From Saccharothrix sp. NRRL B-16348 (GTDB lineage Bacteria > Actinomycetota > Actinomycetes > Mycobacteriales > Pseudonocardiaceae): a stretch of DNA of 64,000 nucleotides. The translations under genes were made by a program, and so were the position numbers. Below, piece after piece: positions 12,148 to 19,424 of the stretch. Location: the NCBI RefSeq assembly GCF_001280085.1, contig NZ_LGED01000232.1, forward strand, positions 62,001 through 126,000. Reading direction: 5' to 3'. The notes under the pieces were generated by a model. That model searched no databases. It saw only the letters and a program-made list of their open reading frames with translations, and had not been told where the DNA came from. The first letter of the stretch is position 1. Every line of letters starts with the position of its first letter.

Positions 12148-14241
12148 TCAACTACCGGTGCAGGTGAGCACCGGTGCGCCGGGCGACCCCGAGCCGAGGA
12201 ACCCGAACGTGGTGCTGACGCCCGCGCCGACCGAGCCGTTGTGCGCGGCGTTGCGGGCGGTGACCGTCGAGCCCTGGCTGGTCACGGAGGCGTTCCACGA
12301 CTGGGTGACCGTTTCACCGTTCGTGTAGGTCCACGACACGGTCCAGTTGCTGATCGCCGACGTGCCCGCGGTGACGCGGACCTCGCCCTGGAACCCGCCT
12401 TGCCACTGGTTGACCACCGTGTACGTCGCCGAGCACCGCGCACCGCCGGGCTGCGTGGTCGTAGTCGTAGTGGTGGAGGTCGGGGTCGTCGAGGTCGGCG
12501 TCGTGGTCGACGTCGGCGTGGTCGAACCGCCCCAACCCTGCGCCGAGTCCAACCACGTGACGCGGCGCTGCATCCAGTCCCGCATCGCCTGCACCTGGCC
12601 CTGCCACGTCGGCGCGGTCGGGGTGCGGAAGAAGCCGACCGTCGGCGAGCTGAGGTTGGGCCAGCGCTGGAAGTTGCGCTGCGCGCCGTTGGTCAGCGGC
12701 CGGGAGAGCGCGTCGACCCGCGTCGTCAGCGACGAGTCGGAGAGCAGGCCGCGCCGCAACGACTGCCAGCGCGACTTGAGCTGGTTCACGAACGCCGGGT
12801 CGCGCAGGAGTTGCGCGTGCCAGTCGTTGGCCGTCGGCTGCCGGGTCTGCAGGTGCTGCCAGCCGGAGACCTGGTCGTTCTGGAAGAACCCGCCGACGCC
12901 GAACGTGAGGTCGAAGTCCCACAGCGGCCCGGCGAAGATCTTGCCGTCCCGGTCCTTGTAGAAGTGGGCGCTGCGGAGGTAGGCGTCCATGCCGCGGCTC
13001 AGCTCGTTGACGATCATGTGGTCGATGAACGACGGCACGTCGATGTACTTCTGGTACCCGGTGGCCGGGTCGGCGAAGTTCGGCGCGCGCAGCACGTTGT
13101 GGAACTCCTGGATGTGCCCGCGCAGCCAGTCCCGCTGCTGGGTGTTCAACGGGTCGGGGTCGGCCACCTCGAGGTAGTTCCAGCAGGTGTTCGTCGGCCC
13201 GGTGCACGGCAGCGTCGGCTCTTCGGCCGCCATCCACTCGAACTTGAAGATGTACCCGCCCTGGATCGCGGGCAGGGTCGTGTCGTCCTCGTCCAGACCC
13301 TTGAGGTCCAGCCGGTTCTTCGAGTTCTTGATGGTCTCGACCATCATGTAGACGCCCATGTAGTCGTTGGCGCCGACGGGGGTCGCGTCGGTGTTGAGGT
13401 AGAACTCGACGAACTTGTACCGCGGCGCCTTGAGCCCCATCTCGCGGCCGAGGTCGTAGATGAACGCCTCGCGGATCAGGGCCTTGTCGGTGAACGGGCC
13501 GCGCAGCACCCAGTCGGAGTCGGCGGGCATGCCGAGCACCGGGTAGTCGGCGTCGTCGCCCGCGTTGTCCCAGAACTCCAGCCGGTACGGCGTCTTCTCG
13601 AACGAGGCCGACGACTGGCCGCGCAGCTTGAACCCGGCGCGGGTGGCGACCGCGGGCGTCGAGGCCAACGACGTGGTGCCGCCCGCGGGCGGCTCGAAGA
13701 TCATGGTGGCGCCGTTGAAGTACTCGCGCTGCGGCTTGCCCGCGCCGTAGGAGTCGATCATGACGACCGGCAGGTCGTGCGCCGTGGTGACGTCGCGCGC
13801 GGCGTACATGGCCGTGCCGGGCCGACCGGACGCCGCTTGGTTGACGAAGGCCTGCGCGCGCAGCTGGGTGGTGCGGGTGAACTGCAGCGGTGAGCCTTGG
13901 TACAGCGCCGACTGCGCGTTGGGCAGCTGCCCGTCGGTGGTGTAGCGGATCTGGGCGCCGGCGATCGCGGTGCTCAGCGACACCGACACCTGCCCCTGGA
14001 ACGTGCCGCTGGGCACGGAGAACGTGATGTCGCCGACGAGGTCGTCGGCGGCCGCCGCGGCGGCGATGGCGTCGGCCGCGGCCGTGCCGCCGGTCGATCC
14101 GCCGGTCGATCCGGTGGGGGAGACGGGTTCGGCGCCGGCCGACAACGGGACGAGCAGTCCGGTGAGGAGCACGGCGGCGACCGCGAGCCCCTTGGCCTGG
14201 TGGGTTGCCGCGGCGCCGTTGCTGCGGGGGGTCAAACGCAC
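12148..14241 (-). CDS. secreted CotH-kinase family protein with C-terminal CBM2
   Basis: 697 residues. Signal peptide about 1-38 (AKGLAVAAVLLTGLLVPLSAGA). About 75-155 resembles a chitobiase/FN3-like sandwich (FSVPSGTFQGQVSVSLSTA, IRYTTDGQLP). The CotH domain, about 165-510, includes KLRGQSSASFEKTPYRLEFWD, the ATP-loop-type motif, and FAGPLWDFDLTFG, the metal-binding region. A Thr/Pro-rich linker (about 565-595) leads to a CBM2 (about 600-697) between two Cys. CotH proteins are atypical kinases phosphorylating coat or secreted proteins; here one is exported and tethered to polysaccharide. GTG 14241 has AGGAGG upstream and overlaps the end of the VTC gene by 10 bp. Confidence 0.9.
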   Translation of the reverse strand: MRLTPRSNGAAATHQAKGLAVAAVLLTGLLVPLSAGAEPVSPTGSTGGSTGGTAAADAIAAAAAADDLVGDITFSVPSGTFQGQVSVSLSTAIAGAQIRYTTDGQLPNAQSALYQGSPLQFTRTTQLRAQAFVNQAASGRPGTAMYAARDVTTAHDLPVVMIDSYGAGKPQREYFNGATMIFEPPAGGTTSLASTPAVATRAGFKLRGQSSASFEKTPYRLEFWDNAGDDADYPVLGMPADSDWVLRGPFTDKALIREAFIYDLGREMGLKAPRYKFVEFYLNTDATPVGANDYMGVYMMVETIKNSKNRLDLKGLDEDDTTLPAIQGGYIFKFEWMAAEEPTLPCTGPTNTCWNYLEVADPDPLNTQQRDWLRGHIQEFHNVLRAPNFADPATGYQKYIDVPSFIDHMIVNELSRGMDAYLRSAHFYKDRDGKIFAGPLWDFDLTFGVGGFFQNDQVSGWQHLQTRQPTANDWHAQLLRDPAFVNQLKSRWQSLRRGLLSDSSLTTRVDALSRPLTNGAQRNFQRWPNLSSPTVGFFRTPTAPTWQGQVQAMRDWMQRRVTWLDSAQGWGGSTTPTSTTTPTSTTPTSTTTTTTTQPGGARCSATYTVVNQWQGGFQGEVRVTAGTSAISNWTVSWTYTNGETVTQSWNASVTSQGSTVTARNAAHNGSVGAGVSTTFGFLGSGSPGAPVLTCTGS

Positions 14242-15065
14242 GATGCCTCCTGTTCGGGTCGGTGGGACAGGGTGGTCGGTGCCGGTCCCACCGACGACGT
14301 GGTGCCGCGGAAGTGGCGGCGCAGCGTGCGTCGCCACGGCGCGTCCGGCAGGTCGACGCGGAGCGCGGCCAGACCGGTGGCGTACTTGGAGATCCGCGCG
14401 GGCCGCACCCCCCGTTGCCACAGCATGCGGTCGACCGGCGACGCGGCCGACGCGGTCTTGGTCTCGATCACGGCGGAGCCGGACAACCGCAGCGTGGCCC
14501 CGTCGTGCCGCCAGGACAGCGCGGTGTCGATGGTGACCCGGCTCGCGGATTCCGGCAGCAGCAACGTGGTGCGGTGGTAGTCCGTGACCAGGACCGGGTC
14601 GAGCGCGCCGTCGGCGCCGGGCGCGATCGACTCGCGGGCCAGCGCCTCGTCGACGAAGGCACGCCCCGGGCGCACGGTGTCGCAGTCGCCCGGGTGGTAC
14701 GGCAGCCGGTGCTTGGTGACGCTGCCCCGGGCGCCGCTGATCTTGACCTCCAGCCAGCACTCGGCGGAGTCGAGGTACGTGCGGGTGCGCACCTTGAACC
14801 GGCGCCGCCTGCGGTAGGCCGCGGAGTGGTAGCTGTCCAGCCGAGGCGTGTCGAAGTAGACCGACTCGTAGCGGAACGTGCGCTCACCGCCGATGTCGAG
14901 CACCCGCGCGTGCGGCGCGAGTTGCTCCAGCAGATGGGGCAGCGCTTCGGCAGGCACGACGTACTTGCGGTCGACCCTGGTCTGCAACGCGGCCCGCTCG
15001 ATCAGCTCGGCCAGTCCGACGGGGGTCATCCGCGCGAGGGCGGGCAGGGAGGTCGTCGTGGTCAT
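14232..15065 (-). CDS. VTC-domain (polyphosphate-polymerase-like) protein
   Basis: 277 residues forming a single VTC catalytic domain, the tunnel fold that in yeast Vtc4 makes polyphosphate from ATP. Basic tunnel residues are visible: LQTRVDRKYVVPAEALP, FRYESVYFDTPRL, YRRRRRFKVRTRTYLDS, CWLEVKISGARG, IETKTAS and ISKYATGLAALR. These Arg/Lys and Glu positions match nucleotide and metal ligands of the family. No SPX domain or membrane helix is present, so it is probably cytoplasmic or peripheral. The start overlaps the DUF4956 stop by ATGA and the 3' end overlaps the CotH start. The triad is found together in many bacteria, implying a joint function; biochemical activity of bacterial members is little studied. 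Confidence 0.85.
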   Translation of the reverse strand: MTTTTSLPALARMTPVGLAELIERAALQTRVDRKYVVPAEALPHLLEQLAPHARVLDIGGERTFRYESVYFDTPRLDSYHSAAYRRRRRFKVRTRTYLDSAECWLEVKISGARGSVTKHRLPYHPGDCDTVRPGRAFVDEALARESIAPGADGALDPVLVTDYHRTTLLLPESASRVTIDTALSWRHDGATLRLSGSAVIETKTASAASPVDRMLWQRGVRPARISKYATGLAALRVDLPDAPWRRTLRRHFRGTTSSVGPAPTTLSHRPEQEASCV

Positions 15066-15664
15066 CGGCGCGCTCCCGAGTGCGCGGGCGCGGTGGGCGG
15101 TGTGGTCAGGGCGCGTTCGGTCAGCGCGTACCGGACGTCGACGATCGTCGTCTCGTTCACCAGGTCGAGCCGTTGCACGGTGACGGAGTGCACCCTGGCG
15201 TTGAGCAGCTGCTCCAGGTGCGCGACGAGCGTGACGTGGTCGGTGATGGCCGAGTCGAGGACCAGGACCTGGTGCCGGTAGTGGCGGAACAGCTTCCGGT
15301 TGTCGCCCAGGAACATCACCACGACGATGAGCCCCATGAGGCCGCCGTTGAGCCACAGCGAGGTCGTGCTCAACGCGCCGAGCAGGCCGAGGGCGAGGGC
15401 GGAGAAGTAGTACGCCACCTCGTGCTGGTCGAGTTCCGTCGAGCGCAGGCGGATGATCGACAGGACGCCGAACAGCGCCATGCCGAGCCCGATGCCCGCG
15501 CCGGTGTCGGCGGTGCTCAGCGCGCTCGCGACGGCGAGGACGCCGATGTTGACCCCCAGGTAGGCGACGACCAGGTCGCGGCGGCGGTGTCGCGGGAAGT
15601 AGAGCCCGAAGACGAGCAGCGCCACCGCGCAGATGTCGATCGCGAACAGGACGAGTTGGGACAT
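15062..15664 (-). CDS. DUF4956 domain-containing membrane protein
   Basis: 200 residues with about five hydrophobic segments in the first 120 (SQLVLFAIDICAVALLVFGLYF, LVVAYLGVNIGVLAVASAL, GLGMALFGVLSIIRLRS, VAYYFSALALGLLGAL, GGLMGLIVVVMFL), then a soluble C-terminal part with ferredoxin-like pattern (HQVLVLDSAITDHVTLVAHLEQ). 'GLFGVLSIIRLRSTEL' is the conserved DUF4956 signature. Function unknown; genetic association with VTC and CotH genes suggests a membrane anchor or channel for that system. ATG 15664 was chosen because AGGAGG lies upstream; the in-frame extension to 15820 would cross the regulatory palindrome. First gene of the operon. Confidence 0.85.
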   Translation of the reverse strand: MSQLVLFAIDICAVALLVFGLYFPRHRRRDLVVAYLGVNIGVLAVASALSTADTGAGIGLGMALFGVLSIIRLRSTELDQHEVAYYFSALALGLLGALSTTSLWLNGGLMGLIVVVMFLGDNRKLFRHYRHQVLVLDSAITDHVTLVAHLEQLLNARVHSVTVQRLDLVNETTIVDVRYALTERALTTPPTAPAHSGARR

Positions 15665-15745
15665 CTCGTTCGTTCCTCCTACAGCCGCATGCCGAGGTCG
15701 GCTGGGCACCGCCCGCTTCTTGGCGGGGGTCTGCAGGACGGTCGC

Positions 15746-15775
15746 CGAAACTTTCGAATATTCAGGTAAACTTTC
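15746..15775. promoter_or_regulatory. Tandem CGAAACTTTCG / TAAACTTTC boxes upstream of DUF4956
   Basis: CGAAACTTTCG is a perfect 11-base palindrome at 15746-15756; a second copy with one changed base (TAAACTTTC) follows at 15767-15775, 20 bases centre to centre, about two helical turns. A half-site CGAAAC occurs at 15787. The pattern suggests cooperative repressor binding over the promoter of the CotH operon. Confidence 0.6.
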
Positions 15776-15953
15776 GGGAACTCGATCGAAACGATAGGGG
15801 CCACTGTGGTGTCGCGTCAATGAACTGCCGGTGTACTGACGTGTCTCAAAACGTGGATGCTTCGCTGGTGGGGGCCATTCGGTCGTGAACCGTGCAGCCT
15901 TTTGGCGGGCCAGTCGAGCCGTACGCGCGGTAATCGGCCCATGTCAAACGGTA

Positions 15954-15966
15954 CCGAAACTTTCGG
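15954..15966. promoter_or_regulatory. CCGAAACTTTCGG palindrome upstream of the phosphonate operon
   Basis: A perfect 13-base palindrome with the same core as the xylanase and CotH-operon boxes. It is 288 bp from the DUF4956 start and 78 bp from the D-2-hydroxyacid dehydrogenase start, so it could regulate either divergent operon. Operator role is inferred from repetition alone. Confidence 0.5.
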
Positions 15967-16043
15967 AGTGGGTGGAGCCAAGTTGACCAAGGACGGTCGC
16001 GCCACGGGCACGGGGTCTTCCGAACGGTGACGACCGCGGGACC

Positions 16044-17048
16044 ATGGACCCGGTCACGTCGAGGGTGAGGGGGACGGTCATCGAGACGGCGAAGGTCCTC
16101 GTGGTCGACCCGATGGACGGCACGGCGGTCGACCGCCTGCGGCGCGTGGCGGACGTGCTCGTGCGCCCGCGGCCGTCCGCCGCCGAGCTGCCGGACCTCG
16201 TGGCGGACGCCGACGTGATCGTCCTGCGCAGCGGTGTGCGCCTCACCGCGTCCGTCCTGGGCCGCGCCTCGAAGCTCAAGGTCGTCGTGCGGGCGGGCAC
16301 CGGCGTGGACAACATCGACCTGGAGGCCGCCTGGCGTGCCGGGGTGCGCGTGTTCACCGTCCCCGGCGCCTCCGCCACCGCGGTCGCCGAACTCGCGATC
16401 GGGCTGACGCTCGCGGTGTCGCGCCGGATCGCCCTCGCCGACCGGCACGTGCGCGCCGGTCGGTGGCCGAAGGCGGAGCTGGTGGGCCACGAGTTGAGCG
16501 GCAAGGACTTCGGGCTCGTGGGGTTCGGCGAGATCGGCGCCCGCGTCGCGCGGATGCTGGCCGGGTTCTCCCCGCGCCTGCGCACGGCGATCCGGCTGCC
16601 GACGCCGTCGCGGCGTGCGGCGATCGCCCGGCAGGGCGTCGAGGTGGTTGACCTGCCGACGCTGCTGCGCGAGTCCGACGTCGTCTGCCTCGCCGTGCCG
16701 TTGACCGACCTCACGCGCCGCCTGATCGGCGCGGACGAGCTGCGTGCCATGAGGCGGCACGCCTTCCTGGTCAACGTGTCGCGCGGCGGTGTGGTGGACG
16801 AGGACGCCCTGGCGGCGGCCCTGCGCGAGGGCACGATCGCGGGCGCCGGCCTCGACGTGCACGAGTCCGAGGGCGGCGTCAGCCCGTTCGCCGGGCTGGA
16901 CAACGTCGTCCTCACCCCGCACATCGGCGCGATGTCGGTGGACGCGCAACGCCGCATCGGGGACGTCGTGGTCGACACGGTCATCGGCGCCCTCGGTGGT
17001 GGGTCGCCGATCCCGGCGGCGGCCCGGGAGCAACGGCCTGACCGCTGA
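16044..17048 (+). CDS. D-2-hydroxyacid dehydrogenase, candidate phosphonopyruvate reductase
   Basis: 334-residue SerA-like dehydrogenase. The catalytic set is complete: Arg247 (NVSRGG), Glu274 (DVHESEG) and His293 (LTPHIGA); the Rossmann motif is GFGEIG at 160-165. The acidic residue normally ending beta-2 and selecting NAD is absent: the region reads SPRLRTAIRLPTPSRR, suggesting NADPH. There is no ACT domain, so a regulated serine-pathway role is unlikely. In valinophos biosynthesis a dedicated dehydrogenase reduces phosphonopyruvate to phosphonolactate; neighbouring kinase, ArgC and ADH homologues make that the best reading. ATG 16044 lacks a strong ribosome site; GTG near 16065 is an alternative. 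Confidence 0.82.
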   Translation: MDPVTSRVRGTVIETAKVLVVDPMDGTAVDRLRRVADVLVRPRPSAAELPDLVADADVIVLRSGVRLTASVLGRASKLKVVVRAGTGVDNIDLEAAWRAGVRVFTVPGASATAVAELAIGLTLAVSRRIALADRHVRAGRWPKAELVGHELSGKDFGLVGFGEIGARVARMLAGFSPRLRTAIRLPTPSRRAAIARQGVEVVDLPTLLRESDVVCLAVPLTDLTRRLIGADELRAMRRHAFLVNVSRGGVVDEDALAAALREGTIAGAGLDVHESEGGVSPFAGLDNVVLTPHIGAMSVDAQRRIGDVVVDTVIGALGGGSPIPAAAREQRPDR

Positions 17049-17158
17049 TCACCGCAGCACGCACGGCCGGTGCGACGAACTTCCGCCGAGCCCGCCGCGC
17101 GGGCCGCTAGCCTCGGGTCCGAGCACCGCACTCCTGGCCCGGCCGAGGGGGGACGCCC

Positions 17159-18274
17159 GTGCGCACACCCACGTCCGCGGGTCGGCGACCGGCCGGCGGC
17201 TTGACCGCCGGGGTCGTCGGCGCGAGCGGGCACGCGGGCGGCGAGCTGTGCCGACTGCTGCTCGGCCACCCCGAGGTGGCGACGATCCTGCCCACCTCGC
17301 GCGGCGACCGCGCGTTCGACGCCGTGCACCCCAACCTCCTCGGCGCCGGGCTGGCGTTCCTCGACGAGGGTGGGCTCCGGGACCGGGCGGACTCGCTGGA
17401 CGTGGTCTTCTTCTGCACGCCGACCGGTGAGGCCATGCGCCAGGCGCGGCACTACCTCGAGCGGGACGTGCTGGTCGTCGACCTGAGCGCCGACTTCCGC
17501 TTCCGCGACCCCACCGCGTTCCAGCAGGCGCACGGACGCGCGCACACCGATCCCGAGCTGCTCTCCGAAGCCGTCTACGGCCTGACCGAGCTGCGCCGGG
17601 AGGAGATCGCGAACGCCCGCCTGATCGCCAACCCCGGCTGCTACGCGATCACCGCGGTCCTCGCGCTCACGCCGTTGCTGCGCACCGGGTGGTGGCGTCG
17701 GGACGCGCCGGTGTCGGTCCACGCGGTCAACGGCAGCACCGGCGCGGGCAGCGAGCCCAAGACCGCCGTGATGCACGCCGAGATGACCGCGTCCATGCTC
17801 TCGTACCAGCTGTCGGGCCACCGGCACGCCCCCGAGCTGGAGGCGTTCTTCGCGGCGGAGACCGGGGAACCGGTCGTGGTCGACCTGAACACCGCGCACG
17901 GCGACTTCGCCCGGGGGATCCACCTGCAGGCCAACGTCCACCTCACCGAGGGGGTGTCCCGGGAGGACCTGCTCGCCCGGTACGTCGACGCCTACGGCGC
18001 GGACCACGACGGGGAGCACTTCGTCCTGGTGAACACCCGGCCGAAGGTCGGCGCGCGTGACGAGAAGCAGTACGACCTGTACCCGCGGCTCGGGAGCGTG
18101 GTCGGGTCGAACTTCTGCCACCTCGGCGTCGACGTCGACCCGGAGCGGCGGATCGCGAAGGTCGTCGCGGTGACCGACAACCTGGTCAAGGGCGCCGCCG
18201 GGTCGGCCGTGCAGAACATGAACGCCGCCCTCGGGCTGCCCGAGACGACCGGGCTGCGGGCCTATGCGCTGTGA
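17159..18274 (+). CDS. ArgC-like N-acetyl-gamma-glutamyl-phosphate reductase homologue, candidate phosphonolactoyl-phosphate reductase
   Basis: 371 residues with the ArgC fold: NADP-binding AGVVGASGHAGGELCRLL (about 17-34), catalytic Cys161 in IANPGCYAITA, and the substrate loop NGSTGAGSEP. ArgC reduces an acyl phosphate to an aldehyde. No other arginine gene is nearby; instead the gene overlaps a phosphoglycerate-kinase homologue by 11 bp. In the valinophos/phosphonothrixin route a kinase/reductase pair described as resembling glycolysis and arginine biosynthesis converts phosphonolactate to phosphonolactaldehyde, matching this pair. The GTG start has GAGGGGGGA upstream. Substrate assignment is inferred from context. 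Confidence 0.85.
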   Translation: MRTPTSAGRRPAGGLTAGVVGASGHAGGELCRLLLGHPEVATILPTSRGDRAFDAVHPNLLGAGLAFLDEGGLRDRADSLDVVFFCTPTGEAMRQARHYLERDVLVVDLSADFRFRDPTAFQQAHGRAHTDPELLSEAVYGLTELRREEIANARLIANPGCYAITAVLALTPLLRTGWWRRDAPVSVHAVNGSTGAGSEPKTAVMHAEMTASMLSYQLSGHRHAPELEAFFAAETGEPVVVDLNTAHGDFARGIHLQANVHLTEGVSREDLLARYVDAYGADHDGEHFVLVNTRPKVGARDEKQYDLYPRLGSVVGSNFCHLGVDVDPERRIAKVVAVTDNLVKGAAGSAVQNMNAALGLPETTGLRAYAL

Positions 18275-19424
18275 CGGCGTGCCGCTGCTGTCCGATGCGG
18301 ACATCCGGCCGGGTGACCGGTGGATCTACTCGGCGGGCTTCAACGTGCGCCCGGACCTCGCCGCCACGGCCAGGATCGACGAGGAGCTGCCGGACCTCCG
18401 CCGGATCCTGGGCGCCGGCGGGCGGCTCGCGATCCTGTCGCACCAGGGATCGCACCGCGACCGCTCCGCCACCTCCCTCGACTTCGTGGCGAAGTACCTG
18501 TCCGACCGGCTCGGCACGGTGGTGGAGCACCACCCGGGCAACGACACCGCGGAGGCCGTCGCCCGTGCGCGGCGACTGCGGCCGGGCGAGGCGGTGCTGT
18601 TCGGCAACACCCGCGAGCACGCGGGGGAGGAGGGCAACGACCCCGGGCTGGCGCGGCGGTTCGCGGCGCTCGGCGACGCGGTGGCCGTCGGCGGCTTCTC
18701 GAAGGCGCACCGGGCGCACGCGTCCAACGTCGGCCTGCTCGACCACCTGCCCGGCTACCTGGCCGACAGCGTGGTGGCGCAGCTCGCGCTGCTCGCGCCG
18801 TGGTCCGGCGCCTCGACGCGGTACTCGGTCGCCGTGCTCGGCGGTGTGAAGCGCGAGAAGACGACGCCGGGGCTGGACGCGCTGGCACGGTGCTACGACC
18901 TGGTGGTGCCCGGCGGCGCGGTGCTCAACGGCCTGCTGCGCGCGACGGGGCACCGGATCGGCGCGTCAGCGCCCGGCGACGCGAGCGTGGCGGAACGGGT
19001 GCTGGCCCGGGACAACCGCGCCGAGATCCATTTGCCGCGCGAGGTCGTGGTGGCCGATCGCGACCTGACCCGCTCCGCCGTCGTGCCGGTGCGCGACGGC
19101 GTGCCGCCGGGGTGGTCGATCGTGGACTTCGTGCCGCGACCGTGGCTGCACGACCGGCTCGACCGCCTGGCCGCGGGTGGTCGTGCGCTGCTCGCGGGCA
19201 CACCGTGCCTCTACGCGCACGGCTTTCGCCGAAGCGCCGACGTGCTGCTCGCCGCGTTCCGCGCCCCGTCGGTGGACGCGTTGCTGCTCGGCGGCGACAC
19301 GGTCGCCGAACTGCCGTGGCACGGCCCGGCGTCGACCGGTGGCGGCGCCGCCTTGCACTTCCTCGGCCACGGGACGCTGCCCGTCCTCGACGCGCTCCGC
19401 CGGACCGGGGGTGTGACGCGGTGA
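18264..19424 (+). CDS. phosphoglycerate-kinase homologue, candidate phosphonolactate kinase
   Basis: 386 residues aligned by motif to PGK but clearly diverged: FNVRPD (DFNVP in PGK), SHQGSHRD (SHLGRP), VLFGNTREHAGEEGND (LLENVRFH..EE.ND), FSKAHRAHAS (FGTAHRAHAS), VLGGVKREKT (GGAKvsdK) and LLGGDTV (GGGDS). Substrate-side basic residues are partly kept and partly changed, as expected for an enzyme acting on a 3-phosphonate instead of 3-phosphoglycerate. It would phosphorylate the carboxylate of phosphonolactate with ATP, feeding the ArgC-like reductase. ATG 18264 lies within the ArgC gene end; the stop overlaps the GTG of the iron ADH. A housekeeping PGK would be expected in a gap-pgk-tpi operon instead. 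Confidence 0.85.
   Translation: MRCDGVPLLSDADIRPGDRWIYSAGFNVRPDLAATARIDEELPDLRRILGAGGRLAILSHQGSHRDRSATSLDFVAKYLSDRLGTVVEHHPGNDTAEAVARARRLRPGEAVLFGNTREHAGEEGNDPGLARRFAALGDAVAVGGFSKAHRAHASNVGLLDHLPGYLADSVVAQLALLAPWSGASTRYSVAVLGGVKREKTTPGLDALARCYDLVVPGGAVLNGLLRATGHRIGASAPGDASVAERVLARDNRAEIHLPREVVVADRDLTRSAVVPVRDGVPPGWSIVDFVPRPWLHDRLDRLAAGGRALLAGTPCLYAHGFRRSADVLLAAFRAPSVDALLLGGDTVAELPWHGPASTGGGAALHFLGHGTLPVLDALRRTGGVTR

Larger units (their letters stand above)
15665..16043. other. 379-bp intergenic region between divergent operons
   Basis: No convincing gene. It separates the DUF4956-VTC-CotH operon (leftward) from the phosphonate operon (rightward). It is clearly less GC-rich than the coding DNA around 15750-15800 and 15930-15965 and holds three GAAACTTTC-like boxes. 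The boxes near 15750-15775 lie about 85-110 bp before the DUF4956 start; the one at 15954 lies about 80 bp before the dehydrogenase start, so either operon could use it. Confidence 0.6.

Noticed and set aside
17159..19424. ArgC and PGK homologues as arginine or glycolysis genes
   Set aside because: No argJ/B/D or gap/tpi genes are adjacent; instead they overlap each other and an iron ADH in a cluster with pepM.
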